DNA of 64,000 nt. Source: Stromatinia cepivora. Its lineage: Eukaryota; Ascomycota; Leotiomycetes; Helotiales; Sclerotiniaceae. The notes under the pieces are model-generated. The model searched no databases. It was not told where the DNA came from and saw only the letters and a list, made by a program, of their open reading frames with translations. Where the stretch lies: assembly GCA_014898415.1 (NCBI GenBank), contig RCTD01000025.1:124001-188000 (forward strand). Reading direction: 5' to 3'. Positions 1 to 13,125 of this stretch are shown one piece after another; position 1 is the stretch's first letter, and every line of letters starts with the position of its first letter. A program made the translations under genes and the position numbers.

Positions 1-732
1 AAGTAAATTCTTCGTTCATTCTCTTTACTTTTATAGTATATTGATTATTGGTTATATAATCCAAGCAGGGATACAGAATTGTGATGAAGGTGATATTGAA
101 AATCGAAAAGAAGAGAGAAGTTATTCTTTTGCCCCTATATCATCGTTCCCCCTTTCTTCGTTGTATTATTTATTGGAGTCCTTGAAAGGCTAAATGGAAA
201 AAGTATATTGTGATTTCGGAAAGCAATAATGAAGATAAGAGAGAAAAAGTGATGAAGAAGAAAAGGAGAAAAGAATAGATGGTATATTTAAAAAAAAAGG
301 AAAAAAAGGATAATCCTTTGGCTTCTGTAATATTGATAATATTAATAACTCTGATTGCTTCAATTATTCTTTATTCCTTGATTATTGCGGATAATCCAAA
401 GGCTCTTTTATTTGAACTTTAAATTATTAAACTTAGAAAGAAATTTATCCTTCTTCGAGGATAGGAAAATAAAAAATGGAAAAGTAATCGGCCTTGATTG
501 TTTTTTGTTTTCCAATGGATATGGAGTATACGAATTGGAGTGTATTATGGAAAAGTATAATGGTCTAAAATATCAAATAGGATTCATTCTATCTACATCA
601 AAGGGAAGAATTATGAGCTCCAGATTATTGTTATTCAAATTTTATAATTTAGATTATCATTATTCAAGCTTTATAATTATCGTTACTTAAGCTTTATGAT
701 CCTGTTATTCATATTTTGTAGATTGAGGAGGG

Positions 733-3700
733 ATCAAAAGTATTCAAATTTTTATCTTATAAGGTTTTTGGTGAGCCTATTAGCAATCATATTAATAATC
801 GATAGATAGATTATATAAAAGTTCTTTTTTGAATATTCTTAATATAACCATATGTTTTGGATATCTATGTGATATAGTTTTATAATGATTTGCTTGTTCT
901 CACCAATTACCAATCTGATTGTTTACTGGTTGTTGTAAAAGATCGTTATAGGTTTTTTCATTGCTAGATCGATCTCTTTTAAGAAATATAGAATTGTTAT
1001 AATTTCTTTTGATGTATATTCGATTCCGAGAAGTTCTGCTTTGATAATCGAGGTGATTATGATATCTTGCTTGGACGCTTTCTATATAACTAAGCTATTG
1101 AAAAGGGATATAATATACCTCTAAGATAATTAACGAGTATCTGGATTATTCGTAAAAGAAGTATCTGAAAAAACGAAAAGTTGTAGTATTTGATCATCAT
1201 TATATTGGATTATAAGATATCTTATATTCCATAAATATTGTAAACAATGATCGATAGTTTTTATATAATCGCTTAATAGATTGGTCAAATAATGACTCAA
1301 TTGTAAAACAGCGAATGATACATTCGCTTTTATAGTAATTGCAGTATATAATACTGAGCCTACTTTCTCTTAATATATTTTTATAATATATATAAAAGCT
1401 TGATTCTGATTTTTCCGAAATACTATTATCGGAAATAGTGTATTTGCTGTTCTATTTATTGCTTTGAATTTCTTAGCAATCTTTTCAATGTATATATTAT
1501 GAACTAATCACAGTTTTTTCTTAGATCAATTATAAAGTATATGTATATCTAGAAATTACTTAATATTTCCTAAGTCTTGTAGCTTATATATAACTTTGAT
1601 TCTTTTGGTGATCTTTGTAGTAACTGATTCGTTTTTCTTATAATAAATAATCTGAATATTATTTACAAAGAAAAAAATCATAATAATATACTCTGGATTA
1701 ATGTATAAATATAATTTCTTTTTATATTATACCAATCTTAGTTTCTCGAACATCCGAATGAAATCCCTAAATTATATAATTGGGGAATCTTGTAGATTAT
1801 ATAAAGCTCAATCGATTATAACATTTTTGTTTAGGATCTTGTATTTATTAAATAGATAGCATATAATTAAAATATTGGAAGGATTGTGTAGAATATTAAT
1901 GAAGGTATTGATTATATTGTATTGCTTTATTTCGAGATTGTATTTAATGATAATTGTTATTACGATTCGGAATGATCGGCTTGTTAATATAATAATATAA
2001 ATAATCTTAATAGTACTCTTAACCTAGAGATTTTTTTATATTATTAAATATAAACGGCAATAAATGATTAAACCTTAATCATTGTATTTATATATAAACA
2101 TCTATTGAAAAAGGATCAGTTTTGTAAATTCCAATTCAAAATCGATTTCACATTAGGTTTTCCTTGCCTTAAGGTTATTAATCTCAAGATTGCAATTTTG
2201 TTTGAACCAATATCCCATTTGATGATCTTCTAATTGATAGTAAAAACAAGGTAACTTTGGAATTGCAAATGTATGAATTTGAGGAAGTAATATTGCCTAT
2301 AATATATTGATTGTAGACCAGATGGAAGGTAGTAATGATTTTGTTTCAATTCCAATAATGATTATATTATAAATTATTATAAATTGAAAATACTTCTCTA
2401 TATTATTTATTCTTTATTAATCAAACCAGAATATAAAATGAAAGTTATTTAAATAAGATAAATCTATTGAGCCTGTTCTTTGAGATATAATAATTCCTAT
2501 ATAGGATTCAGTATTGGGATTGCTTTTTTGATGACATTGTTGTATATACAATTGCCTTTGTATATATACTGGTTGCTTTGGGATGCGAGAACTAGGTGAC
2601 TCCTGGAAGAGAGGTAATTCTGAGTAGTAGTTGTATGATTGAAATTCAGACGGATTGATCTAAGCCCTAGGTATTTCAATCCTTATAATACGAATTTTCT
2701 TAGGTATTTATTCGAGATCATAAATCCGCGAATCCTTTATAAATCGATCAAATGAATATATAGAATACAGTAGTCTTTGTAATAACTGGATTTCCTTTAC
2801 AGAATACTTTGATTAATTATTCCAATGTATATACTTCCTCTTAGAATATTAAAATTGATCGATTAAATCAGTCTCTAGATTACTTTTATATATATCATAA
2901 AGAACTTTGATGATACGATTAGTAAGCTCATATTCCATAATCCCTATATCAATATATTCAATGAAATCGGGATCTGTATTATTGTTATAGACATCTCCTT
3001 GAACAACGCCAACATCTTTACCCACAAGATATGATTATTTCTCAATAAAAAAGTCAGCTTTTCCAATTTCTTTAATAGAAGGATTAACCAACGTTTGTAT
3101 ATCTTCATTATATATTTTATCTTTACCACCTGAAGGATTAGATAAATTGGATAATTTTAAATCAACTTCTTTATTCTTATTATCATCTTTTAGATCTGTA
3201 TCTTCCCCCAAGATCAATTCGTTTGTAAACAATAAATCTGAAATACACTTAATAAATAAATCAAGGGCTTTTTGATCCATGAAAATAGATAAATAAATGA
3301 AGTCTTTATAATTATCCTTGTTTTGAATAATCGTTCTGTCCATTTCGATATAATCTTGTAGATCAAGGATTTTAACAAACTATTTAAACTCTTCTATAAT
3401 ATAAATATCGATTATTTGATTAATAGAATCTATATAATAAATGAATTCTTTATTGAACATTATATTTCGAATGATAATAACTTTATCAAATTTGGGTATC
3501 TATATATAGTAGATCAATATGTTTGGGATATAATCTACTAAATACCCAATATATATTCGAGGATTGGTTTTGTATTATTTCCTATTAATTCCAACTTCTC
3601 TATTTTTATCCAAAAGGTAAACTTGGTATTTATATTTATAGATTCCATTTCAATTGGAATGGAAATCGTTAAATATTTTCTCTATGAATAAGGGATTATC

Positions 3701-5020
3701 TTTACAAAAGTAATCACAGAATTATATATCAAATACCTCATTAAGCGATTTGAAGGATTTGGTCTTCAAAGGATTTATATTATATAGGTAAATAACAGTT
3801 TGTATTGCTTCCATCTATAATTTGTCCGGTAAACCCACTGTGATCTATATTTTTATCTATTTTGTAATTATTTCTTGTCCTACATATTCTGATCCTTCAT
3901 TAAATTTATATATATAAAATAGAGATAACTCGAATTCGATACCTTCTTGCTTGATCCATTTTTCAAATAACATTGCTCCCATAATTTCAATAATAGATAT
4001 ATCATTATCCTGCTTGATCGCTACAATCGCTAGACTGTACTTATAATAAATCTAGATTACAAAGCTTTAAATAATTGCAAATACTTTATCGTATATTTTG
4101 TAGTAGATTGAATATAAAAAGATCTTGCTATAATATATTTCTTTGATCAATAAAAACTATAATACATTATTATACTCTTTATCGAAATCAAAAAGATCCC
4201 ATTGGATTTTGTAAAAGGGCTGAAGTAACTAGCGATCATTTGAAATACAAGAAATGATTTGCTTTATATGAATGCAAATGTAATTGACATAATTAAAACG
4301 AATGATACCTTTTATTTTGATGTTTTACATTGCAAATATTAGATATTCAAAAACTTTTTTTCCCAAATGCCCAAAATATTCATACTATATTTCATTTGTA
4401 TCTTTTCTTAAAAAAAATAGATTACAAAAACGATAGAATACTTTGTTTATTTTTCTATTCATTATTGAATATATTATAGAAGGATTGTTTATAGGAATAA
4501 ATATAAAAGTATTCGAATAAATAGAAAATGATTTGTATTTTAAGAATACAAGATTTTCAGTACAAATGTATTAAACAATTATTATATTATTTGTATAATC
4601 TCCTTTACAAAAAGTATAATTATATCCTAAAAACTATAAACCGGCTTTCTTCAATCGAGCCTCCAAAACGATATTGATATAAAAACCAGGGATGAGTATT
4701 ATATCGTTTAAGACCAAATTATTATTAGGGTAACCTTCTCTTTTGATAATCCCCTTGATAATATAAACCCTGCATTTTAGGATTTGGAAATTAGAAGTAT
4801 CTGTTTTTATAAAATCATTGGGATTGAATGGTTAATATCGATGATCATTTAATAAAGATATATTGTTCACAATATATATAGTATTACAATTATCGAATAA
4901 AATATTATTGAACAAATAATATACTTTCATTATTGTAGAATATATTCTTGATTGATTGTATCGAATATCCAAGATAGTAGTGTTGATTGAAGGTTCTGGA
5001 GGATCAATGGAACTTTTCAT
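733..5020 (-). pseudogene. Copia pol polyprotein remnant (protease, integrase, RT, RNase H)
   Basis: The domains read on the minus strand. Protease (from about 4960) has an FDNC...IYIVN core where copia proteases have a D-x-A/C active site followed by HIVND-like residues. The integrase C-terminal part reads PRIYIGYLVDYIP near 3573-3540, then IPKFDKVIIIRNIMFNKEF, matching the GYLVGY...R.V.F.E signature of copia integrases. It continues in frame into an open linker (3343-3035). The reverse transcriptase has FFFVNNIQIIY near 1680-1640, where YVDD is expected, followed by a QDLGNIK-FL stretch. RNase H has KASKQD at about 1081, an AELL stretch, FYNNQ where CDNQ is expected, and MIANRLTK near the end. 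The losses D-to-N and Q-to-stop are G:C-to-A:T changes. Confidence 0.85.
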
Positions 5021-6436
5021 TCATTTCCTTTTGATCCAATTAGGGTGAAACTGTTTTTATAAATGCGATCTTATTCGATCCCTAATTACTTGTAGCTCAT
5101 TTTTATTGAATATTCTTTTGAGTAATAGATTGATCTTTTCAATGAGCGCTAATTCTATGGCTTTGCAATTGTAAACAATATGGTTATAACCAATTCCATT
5201 ATTCTATTCAGATTCGATTCTGCAAAGACATTCCCAGATTTTCTTGATCTCTTGATTATTTCTAGAATTGATACTCTTCTTATTCTTTTTAAACTTTTTA
5301 TTATTTTGAAAAAAGATAAATATAGAATATACTCCTTCTTTAGTTTTTGGGGAAATAGAATTCTGAAAGATTAATTCTCCAAAAATATCTTCGAATTACT
5401 TGAATAAGAGATTGGGTAATCCGAGTTGATTGTTTATTTCGATTTATATGATTATAATATTTGCCTAAATTGGAAGTATCTTGATACCAATAATTTGTAG
5501 AAAAATATTGATAACAATTTCATCCTATACTTTAATGATCTTGTATACAAAAGCTTTGATATAGATTATAATCCAATCCCTATATCATTTGATAGAATTG
5601 ATTCTACTGAACAAGGTTTGCATTAAAACAGACCAATATTCTTGTAGTATTGCAAACTTAGTAGTAGTTATTATAAATATAAGCTTTTTTTTGAATACAT
5701 TGATAATCATTTTAAATAGAAAAGCTATAGTACCCTGATTAAGAATGGATAATTTTATAAGATATATTTGATCAATTAACAATTCGATCTATTTATAAAT
5801 ATCCCGAAAAGCTTTGTGATTCTGTATATATTCTTGTTATCGATATCGATATTCTAATTAAAAAGAAACAAGCTCGAAGGAGATTTTTTGGAAGGTAATT
5901 AGAAATGAAATAATAGGTTTATTAGAAATGGATTCTGATATATTACCATCAGAATCTTTCATCTTTATATCTCTATTAGCATCTTCCCTGGATTGGATCG
6001 CTATAAGATATTCCAAGAATTCCTTTTGATATTGAGTTTATTTTTTTTGATTATATTTAATTTGGAGATTGATAATAGAAAATAAAATAGATGATTTGAT
6101 TAAGAATCAATTGATCTGAACACAAATAGGTTTACTCATTAGATTAGAGTTTGAAATGGATATAATTGATATAGAAATAAACGGATTGTTCTTTAGATTA
6201 ACTGAATCCTAGATTCTTTGAATTTGATACTTATTTTTCAAATGTAGATATCACTCCGGCCATTGAATACAGATTATAAAAAGAAGATTATTTTGATCTT
6301 TTGCCATATTGAATGAAAGTAATTGAATTGATATGAATATTGAATTATAAATGAAATAGGAATGATATTTTAAGAATGATCCCTTGAATACTTAATAATC
6401 ATCGGATAGGAAATTGCATAAATTTAAAAACTACCA

Positions 6437-6446
6437 GGCTCATAAC
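6437..6446 (-). other. Primer-binding site, half-tRNA type (copy A)
   Basis: The minus strand reads GTTATGAGCC just inside the LTR. This is complementary to the anticodon-arm sequence GGCTCATAAC of initiator methionine tRNA, whose CAU anticodon is visible. Drosophila copia and related elements are primed by a half-molecule of initiator tRNA cut in this arm. The match and position are seen; use as a primer site is inferred. Confidence 0.6.
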
Positions 6447-6451
6447 TATCA

Positions 6452-6755
6452 TGGAATAGTATAATTACAAAGCACTTTCAGGGATCGGAGAATAGATAAT
6501 ACACATAATTAATAGAATAAAAGAATTGAATAACTTACCCTTAATTATATGAATCAAAAGTTGTATATATAAAATAAATAAATGATTATCTAACCGATAT
6601 ACACCTTAATTAGACTAAATCTCTATTTACTAGAATATCAGGATCACCTTATTAATTGGTAGATTGGTAAAGGCTAGTGGATCCTTCATTCCGATTGGAA
6701 AGTATACGCTTTGATCGTTCGTAGGATACAGGGGATCACAGGGCTTTCCGTGATA
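6452..6755 (-). repeat. Probable 5' LTR of copia copy A
   Basis: This segment of about 300 bp lies upstream (minus sense) of the primer-binding site and is repeated at 9011-9315. Its outer end reads TATCACGGAAAGCC in copy A and TGTCATGGAAAGCC in copy B, so the original terminus was probably TG. The inner end is TTCCA immediately before the TGATAG that leads into the primer-binding site. Boundaries rest on these landmarks because no 3' LTR is available for comparison. Confidence 0.6.
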
Positions 6756-7160
6756 ATTATTATACTCTTTATCGAAATCAAAAAAATCTTATTGGATTTT
6801 ATAAAAGAATCGAAATGGTTAATGATTATTTGAAGTATAAGAAATGATTTGCTTTGTATAAATACAAATACAATCGATGTAATTGGAATAAATAATTCTT
6901 TTTATTTTGATGTTTTATATTGCAAATACTAAATATTCAAAAGCTTTTTTCTTTAAATACTCGAAATATTTATATTATATTTTATTTATATCTTTTTTTA
7001 AAAGAAATAAATTACAAAAATAATAGAATACTTTGTTTATTTTTCTATTCATTATTGAATATATTATAAAAGGGTTATTTATAGGAATAAATAAAAGAGT
7101 GTTTGAATAAATAGAAAATAATTTGTATTTTAAAAATACAAAATTTTCAGTACAAATATA

Positions 7161-7520
7161 TTAAACAATTATTATATTATTTGTATAGTCTCCTTTACAA
7201 AGAATACAATCATATCCTGAAAACCATAGACCAGTTTTCTCCAATCGAGCCTCCGAAATGATATTGATATGAAAGCCAGAGATAAATATTATATTGTTCA
7301 AAACCAGATTATTATTAAAATAACCTTCTCTTTTGATAATCCCTTTGATAATACAAATTCTATATTCTAGGATTTGGAAATTGAAAGTACTTGCTTCTAT
7401 AAGATCATTGGAATCGGATAATCGATATCGATGATTATTCAATAGAGATATATTATTCACAATATATATAATATTACAATTATCAAACAAAATATTATTA
7501 AATAGATAATATACTTTCAT
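7161..7520 (-). pseudogene. Copia protease fragment of copy B
   Basis: This 119-codon minus-strand frame is the copy B counterpart of the protease region at 4650-5020. It reads LFDNCNIIYIVNNISLLNNH and later NNIIFISGFHINIISEARLE, the second matching the vlyvPgf..NlvS.. segment that follows the active site in copia proteases. The block ends near GYDCILCKGDY. This is the longest undamaged part of copy B. The ATG at 7520 is internal to the ancestral polyprotein, not a real start. It should not be called a gene. Confidence 0.8.
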
Positions 7521-8996
7521 TGTTATAGAGTATATCCTTGATTAATTATATTAAATATCTAAGATAATAATATTGATTGAAGATTCTGAAGAATCAATAG
7601 AACTTTTTATTTATTTCCTTTTGATTCAATCAAAATGAAATTACTTCTATAAATGCGATTTTGCTCAATCCTTAATTGTTTATAATTCGTTTTCGTTGAA
7701 TACTCTTTTGAATAATGGATTAGTCTTTTTAATGAGTATTAATTTTATGGTTTTGTAATTGTAAACAATATAATTATAATCAATTTTGTTGTTCTATTCA
7801 GATTCGATTCTATAAGAATATTCCTAGATCTTTTTGATCCCCTGATTGTTTTCAAAATTGATATTCTTTTTATTCTTTTTAGAATTTTTATCATTTTGAA
7901 AAAAGATAAATATAAAATATATTCCTTCTTTAGCTTTTAAGAAAATAGAATTCTAGAAAATTAATCCTTCAAAAATATCTCCAAATTGCTTGAATAAAAA
8001 GTTAGATAATTCGAATTGATTATTCATCTCGATCTATATGATTATAGTATTTGCCCAAATTGAAAACATTCTGATATTAATAGTTTATAGAAAAATATTA
8101 ATAGTGATTTCATTCTGTACCTCAATAATTTTGTATACAAAAACTTTGATATAGATTATAATCCAATCCCTATACCATTTGATAAAATCGGTTTTGCCGA
8201 ATGAGGCTTGTATTAGAACAGATCGATATTCTTATAATATTATAAACTTAATAATTATTATTATAGATATAAATTTCCTTTTGAATATATTGATAATCGT
8301 TTTGAATAAAAGAATTATAATACTCTGATTGAGAATAGATAACTTTATAAAATATATTTGATCAATTAATAATTCGATTCATTTGTAAATATTATAAAAG
8401 GCTTTATAATTCTATATATATTCTTATTGTTAATATTAATATTTTAATTGAAAAGAAACAAATTCGGAAAAGATTTTTTGGAAAATAATTGAAAATGAAG
8501 TAATAGATCTATTAGAAATAAATCTCAATATATTATCATTAAAATCTTTTATCTTTGTATCTCTATTTATATCTTCCCTGAATTGAATCGCTACAAAATA
8601 TTCCGAGAATTCCTTTTGATATTGAATTTGTTTTTCTTAATTATATTTAATTTAAAGATCGATAACAAAAGGTAAAACAAATAATTTGATTAAAAATCAA
8701 TCGATCTAAATACAAATAAATTTATTCATCAAATCGAAATTTGAAATAAATATAACTAATATAAAAACAAACAGATTGTTTTCTGAATTGATTGAATCCC
8801 AGATTCTTTAAACTTGATATTTATTTTTCAAATATAAATACTATTCCAATCATTGAGTACAGATTATAAAAAGAAAATCATTTTGATCCTTTACTATATT
8901 GAATAATAAATAAAATAAAAATGATATTTTTAAAAATGATCTTTTAGATATTCAATAATCACCAAATAGAAAGTTATATAGATTTAAAGACTACCA

Positions 8997-9006
8997 GACT
9001 CATAAC
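8997..9006 (-). other. Primer-binding site, half-tRNA type (copy B)
   Basis: The minus strand reads GTTATGAGTC at the equivalent place, one transition away from copy A. The surrounding block GATAGTTATGAG is unchanged between the copies. Confidence 0.55.
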
Positions 9007-9010
9007 TATC

Positions 9011-9315
9011 ACAGGATAATATAATTACAAAACACTTTCAGGAATCATTGAATAGATAATATACATAATTAATAAAGTAAAAGAATTCCATAACTTTCCC
9101 TTGATTATATAAATCAAAAGCTATATATATAAAACAAATGAATAATTATCTAGCCGATATATACCTTAATTAAACTAGATCTTTGTTTATTAATATATCA
9201 GAATCACTTTATCAATCGATAGATTAGTAAAGACTAGAAGATCCTTCATTCCGATTGGAAAGCATACGCTTTGATCCTTCGTAGGATACAGGGGATCACA
9301 GGGCTTTCCATGACA
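9011..9315 (-). repeat. Probable 5' LTR of copia copy B
   Basis: Counterpart of 6452-6755, with the same terminal block and the same position relative to the primer-binding site. Sequence to the right of 9315 changes abruptly to almost pure A/T, which supports this as the outer edge of the element. Confidence 0.6.
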
Positions 9316-10770
9316 ATTTAATTATTAAGAGTAATATAATATTATAAATATATAAAACTTTAATATCTTTTAATTGAATTAAATAGTTTTATAAATATAT
9401 TATTATAATTAATACAAATGACGATTATGAATTAGATTTAGTTTTTATCGATTTTTCTTATTTAAATAATATTAAGTATTTCAATTATTTAATTTTTATT
9501 AATTTAATATATAAAATGAATTAATTAAAATAAAAGCTTTTTATTCTTATGATTTGAAATTTTATTAGTTTTTGAATCTCTATAATATTTAGTAATAAAT
9601 TATTATTTAATGAATTTGAAGAGTTGATTATGGAGTTTTTATTAATAATTAAAAGATAATATATATAAAATTATATTCTTTAAAAATTCTAATATATTTT
9701 GAGTAATGATTTATTAATTGAATAAAAGACTTTTAAATTAGTTTTTCAAGGTTTAAATATAAAGAAAATAAAAATTAATTATGATTTCTTTTTTTCTAAT
9801 ATAGAGATTAATAATTAATAGATTATATATCTTCTATATAGAGTTTATTATATATATAGTTTAGTTTACAGATTAAATAATTTTAGAGTAAGAGTTTATA
9901 TAATAAAAGTTTTATATAATCGGAAAATTAAAGTTAGTATATATAGTATTATAAAAAATATAATTCGATTAATCAATTCAGATTCTGATTAGGATTATAT
10001 TTATTAATATTGATTCGAGTGTTTTTTAATATAAATAAATTATATATAAATTTATTCTTTTTTGTTTTTGTAATACTTTTCAATTAATTTAAATGAATTG
10101 TAATATTGAGTCTTGAAATATTAAGTTAAATTTATTAAAATAACGAATTCTAAATACTTTTTATTCGGAATAATTATATAAATTAAAAAAGAGAAAAAAA
10201 GATTAAAGAAAAAAAAAATTAAATAAATATTATTATTTTTAATTAATCTTATTTCTGAATTTTGTATAATATTTATTAATAAATGAAATGAAATTTGTAA
10301 TATAGAATAAAAGATAAAGAATAGAATTTATTTTTAATAAATAAAAGAAAAAAATAATAAATATAAATATATATTTAATTAATAATAATTTTTATTTTAT
10401 AGATATATATTTTCGATATAATTATATTTTGAAAAGATTGAAGAATCTGATTAATTAGATTATATAATTCAATTTGAGGAATGTAGTTTTGAATTATATA
10501 TAGATATTGAAGAAATGGAAATTGAAAAGGAATTATTTGATTAGAAGTTAAATAATATTTATATAAGATTGAATGAATATAGAAGAATAATTAGAGCAAA
10601 TTCGAATTAGATTTTTCGAATTATCTAAGTATTCTGATTCGTTGGATTCGATTTGAAAAGTGATTATTATATAAAAGTTTGATGAAAAATTAAATGAAAT
10701 TACGAATACTTTGATTGGTTTAATTCTTGAAGATTTCGTAGAAAAGATATAGAGTAGATCGTACTTAAAT
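9316..10770. repeat. Extremely AT-rich tract, probably RIP-degraded DNA of unknown origin
   Basis: This stretch is clearly poorer in G and C than the adjoining copia copies; for example 9361-9420 has only 5 G/C in 60 bases. It is dominated by TA, AT and AA steps, with no coding frame of note. It does not match the copia copies. From about 10,440 a purine-rich plus strand could be a decayed coding remnant, but I could not assign a family. Composition returns to normal near 10,770. Confidence 0.6.
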
Positions 10771-12299
10771 AGGTTTAGATGAAAAATTTCTTTTGCTATT
10801 TCAATCGCTCCCTTTTTGGCTGCATCATCTTCGTCATCTCGTGTCTCGCTTTGGTTATTAGTGACGTTTGGAAAGGGTATATGATAATAGAGTTTATCTA
10901 GGCAGACACGTATTACTTTTCATTCTCCTGCTGAGAAATACGCTCCTTAATCATAATGTGGGAGGTTGAATATGGAATCTCAAATTCACGTGCCTTGCAT
11001 ATGATCAGAGCTACTAGCTCGATTTGGAACCCTCTGCAGCTTCAGCAAGAAGATCTCTAATAAAGCAAAACCAACTTCTGAAACCATGTCATCTCACTGT
11101 CTTGCCGTTGCGACGTATCACCTGGGATCATTACTATGACATATAATATATCGATTGATGCAATCGCAACATCTGTCGAAGATTCTCCCTCCATATATAA
11201 AAATGGTCAGAGGGTTACCACGACTCTTTTCATACGATTCATGTGCACATATCAGGAATATGCTTTCTGGTCGCACGAGTATGTATGCGAGTGCTTTGCT
11301 TTAGTTCCACTAATGGCTTTTTGCTTTACTAGGTACCTCAAGTCTCAAGGCTCAGCCGGTCGGGCTTGAGCAGAACGCATGGTGCCACCTAGAATGTTGT
11401 GTGCTAGGCACCTTCTTACTAGGACCCTAAATATGCAGCGTACGGAGTATAAAACTCCGAAAGCCAAATCGGTGTTAAAAAAAGAAAGGGAAACCTTGAA
11501 AATGGGTTGTTTGATTAATAAGAACAATTGTTCTCTAGCCGTTCAGGGTTTTATACTTTCTGGCCGCACGACTATGCTTTTACACTTTTCTGAGGCTACT
11601 TCAAACTAGCGGCTATGCCCCGTTTGACTAAATGGGAGTAGGCAGATCGGATAAGCTTTTTGACACTCTTGAAAGAGAGCGCACTTTTAGGTTTTCGGTG
11701 GAGCTGGCTCAACTACATGTGTTAAGACCAGCTCTTTCCGCTGTATGACATCTGGCGATGTGACTAGGCATGGGGGAGTAACTGCGTACACTTAAAACAA
11801 CGAAATGGAGCCGCACATCTCGATCTCGGAAGTTAAGTCTCGTCTCTTGTCTCATCCCAAAATCGATTTGCATTTCCCCGAAATGACACGAGTTTTCATC
11901 TCCGGTTAACCGAGCTCATCGTCATAATATAAACATTATATTCTGGATCCTGAAATTTTGAGTTTTTTGTGAAGGTCCACTGGTCTCCCACCACGAAGAT
12001 CAGTGATGACACAACGTTTGGCAAGTATATGCCTATACTCGGGGAGTCAAGCATGCAATTGGTTAAAATTACGTGACTCCGAGATTCAAAGCAAAGTTTA
12101 ATAAATTGGCATCGACCAAAAAAAAAACACAGTTTTTTATTAGAGGGTTTGAGTGAGAAAAAAAGATTAATCATCTCATTTGTAAATTATATAATGATGC
12201 CCGTGGTTCTGAAAAGTCGAATTCCCCAGTAAAAGCTTTGATCATGTCGAGTTTCAATTATCAATTTGAACTTCGGGGTTTGCTCAATTAAGTTTAAAA

Positions 12300-12332
12300 A
12301 TTCGGGCTTCATAAATTTTATGAAGCCCGAAT
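12300..12332. repeat. Perfect 16-bp inverted repeat (hairpin)
   Basis: The arms ATTCGGGCTTCATAAA (12,300-12,315) and TTTATGAAGCCCGAAT (12,317-12,332) are exact reverse complements separated by one base. They are followed at 12,340 by ACTCCGTA. No coding context is visible. Confidence 0.75.
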
Positions 12333-13125
12333 TCCTAGTACTCCGTATATTGCAATCAATTGTAATAACATTAGGAATTGCTAGATCAATCCGAAAGGGG
12401 TATGGATTGACCAAGATCTAATACCCCAATCAATTATAGATCAAGACGTGAAGCGAATATAACCGAACTTGTAACAAAAAATTCAAAACGAGTTGCTCAA
12501 GACCTCTTTTTTCAAATGCTAAGCTCACATATGGGACGAAGTGGATTCTCAAGCGCATAAATCCTGTTATTATGAGTTGCCTAATCACTTATCGTCTCCT
12601 TTTCCAAGCTGTCCGATGAAAACCCGTTTCACTAAACCGAGGTCGAGCCTTTCCCCCCTTCTACTGTGGTACACCTTAAGATGACATCGCAAGTTTGAAA
12701 AAATTGACCCGACAAAAGGTACAGAATTAGATTTTAGAACAATAGGTGGGCGTCAAAAGCTAAATGAGCTATTATCCTTGTTATAGTTTTGGAAAAGTGT
12801 AACTGAAGTTATGAGGACACAGGAGTTACACGTGCCGGCCAACGGCGAGCGAGTCAGGGGCACAACCCTTTAAGTTTTCCGCTTGTTGACATTCTAACAC
12901 TAGAAATCGGAACTTGGTTCCGAGAAGCTTAAAAGATTACCTTGGGAATCTATACTATAGTTCTGTAAGGAAAATGATTTGCATTGCATGTTGAGTGTTA
13001 CTGTGAGGAGTGAGCTCCCGTCCGTGTATGTGGCGCAGCAAGCAATAGGAGTGAACGGCTTGTTTCTTATCGGTTGACGGATATAACAAAGTGCCGGGTT
13101 TAAAATTGATATAAGGGTACATGCA

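Larger units (their letters stand above)
680..6755 (-). mobile_element. Ty1/copia LTR retrotransposon, RIP-degraded (copy A)
   Basis: Reading the minus strand from 6755 downward gives the order of a copia element: LTR-like start (6452-6755), primer-binding site (6437-6446), gag start (ATG at 6307), protease region (about 5020-4650), integrase (about 4100-3380), reverse transcriptase (about 2900-1400) and RNase H (about 1180-735). Integrase before reverse transcriptase is the Ty1/copia order, not Ty3/gypsy. Every domain carries stop codons and G-to-A or C-to-T type changes, so the element is dead. I could not find a 3' LTR in 1-680, so the left boundary is uncertain. The element lies directly against a truncated second copy on its right. 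Confidence 0.88.
6756..9315 (-). mobile_element. Ty1/copia element, 5' half only, RIP-degraded (copy B)
   Basis: This stretch repeats 4167-6755 in direct orientation, with matching landmarks about 2.56-2.59 kb apart. Shared landmarks are the start TATACTCTTTATCGAAATCA (4171 and 6761), the protease reading frame, and the LTR-like end with GGATACAGGGGATCACAGGG. In the aligned stretch I checked (4201-4250 against 6791-6840) the differences are transitions in both directions, as expected from independent RIP of two copies. Copy B stops inside pol exactly where the LTR of copy A begins. This suggests that copy A inserted into copy B. The gag start ATG of copy A is ATA in copy B. Confidence 0.85.

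Noticed and set aside
385..690. 101-codon plus-strand open frame
   Set aside because: It lies in the RIP-mutated AT-rich island next to minus-strand copia RNase H and has no family features; chance frame.
2497..3343. Minus-strand open frames of 60-102 codons
   Set aside because: They are in frame with or adjacent to the copia integrase remnant and represent the linker between integrase and RT, not genes.
11136..11609. Overlapping open frames on both strands
   Set aside because: Short, mutually overlapping, no recognisable motif or splice structure.
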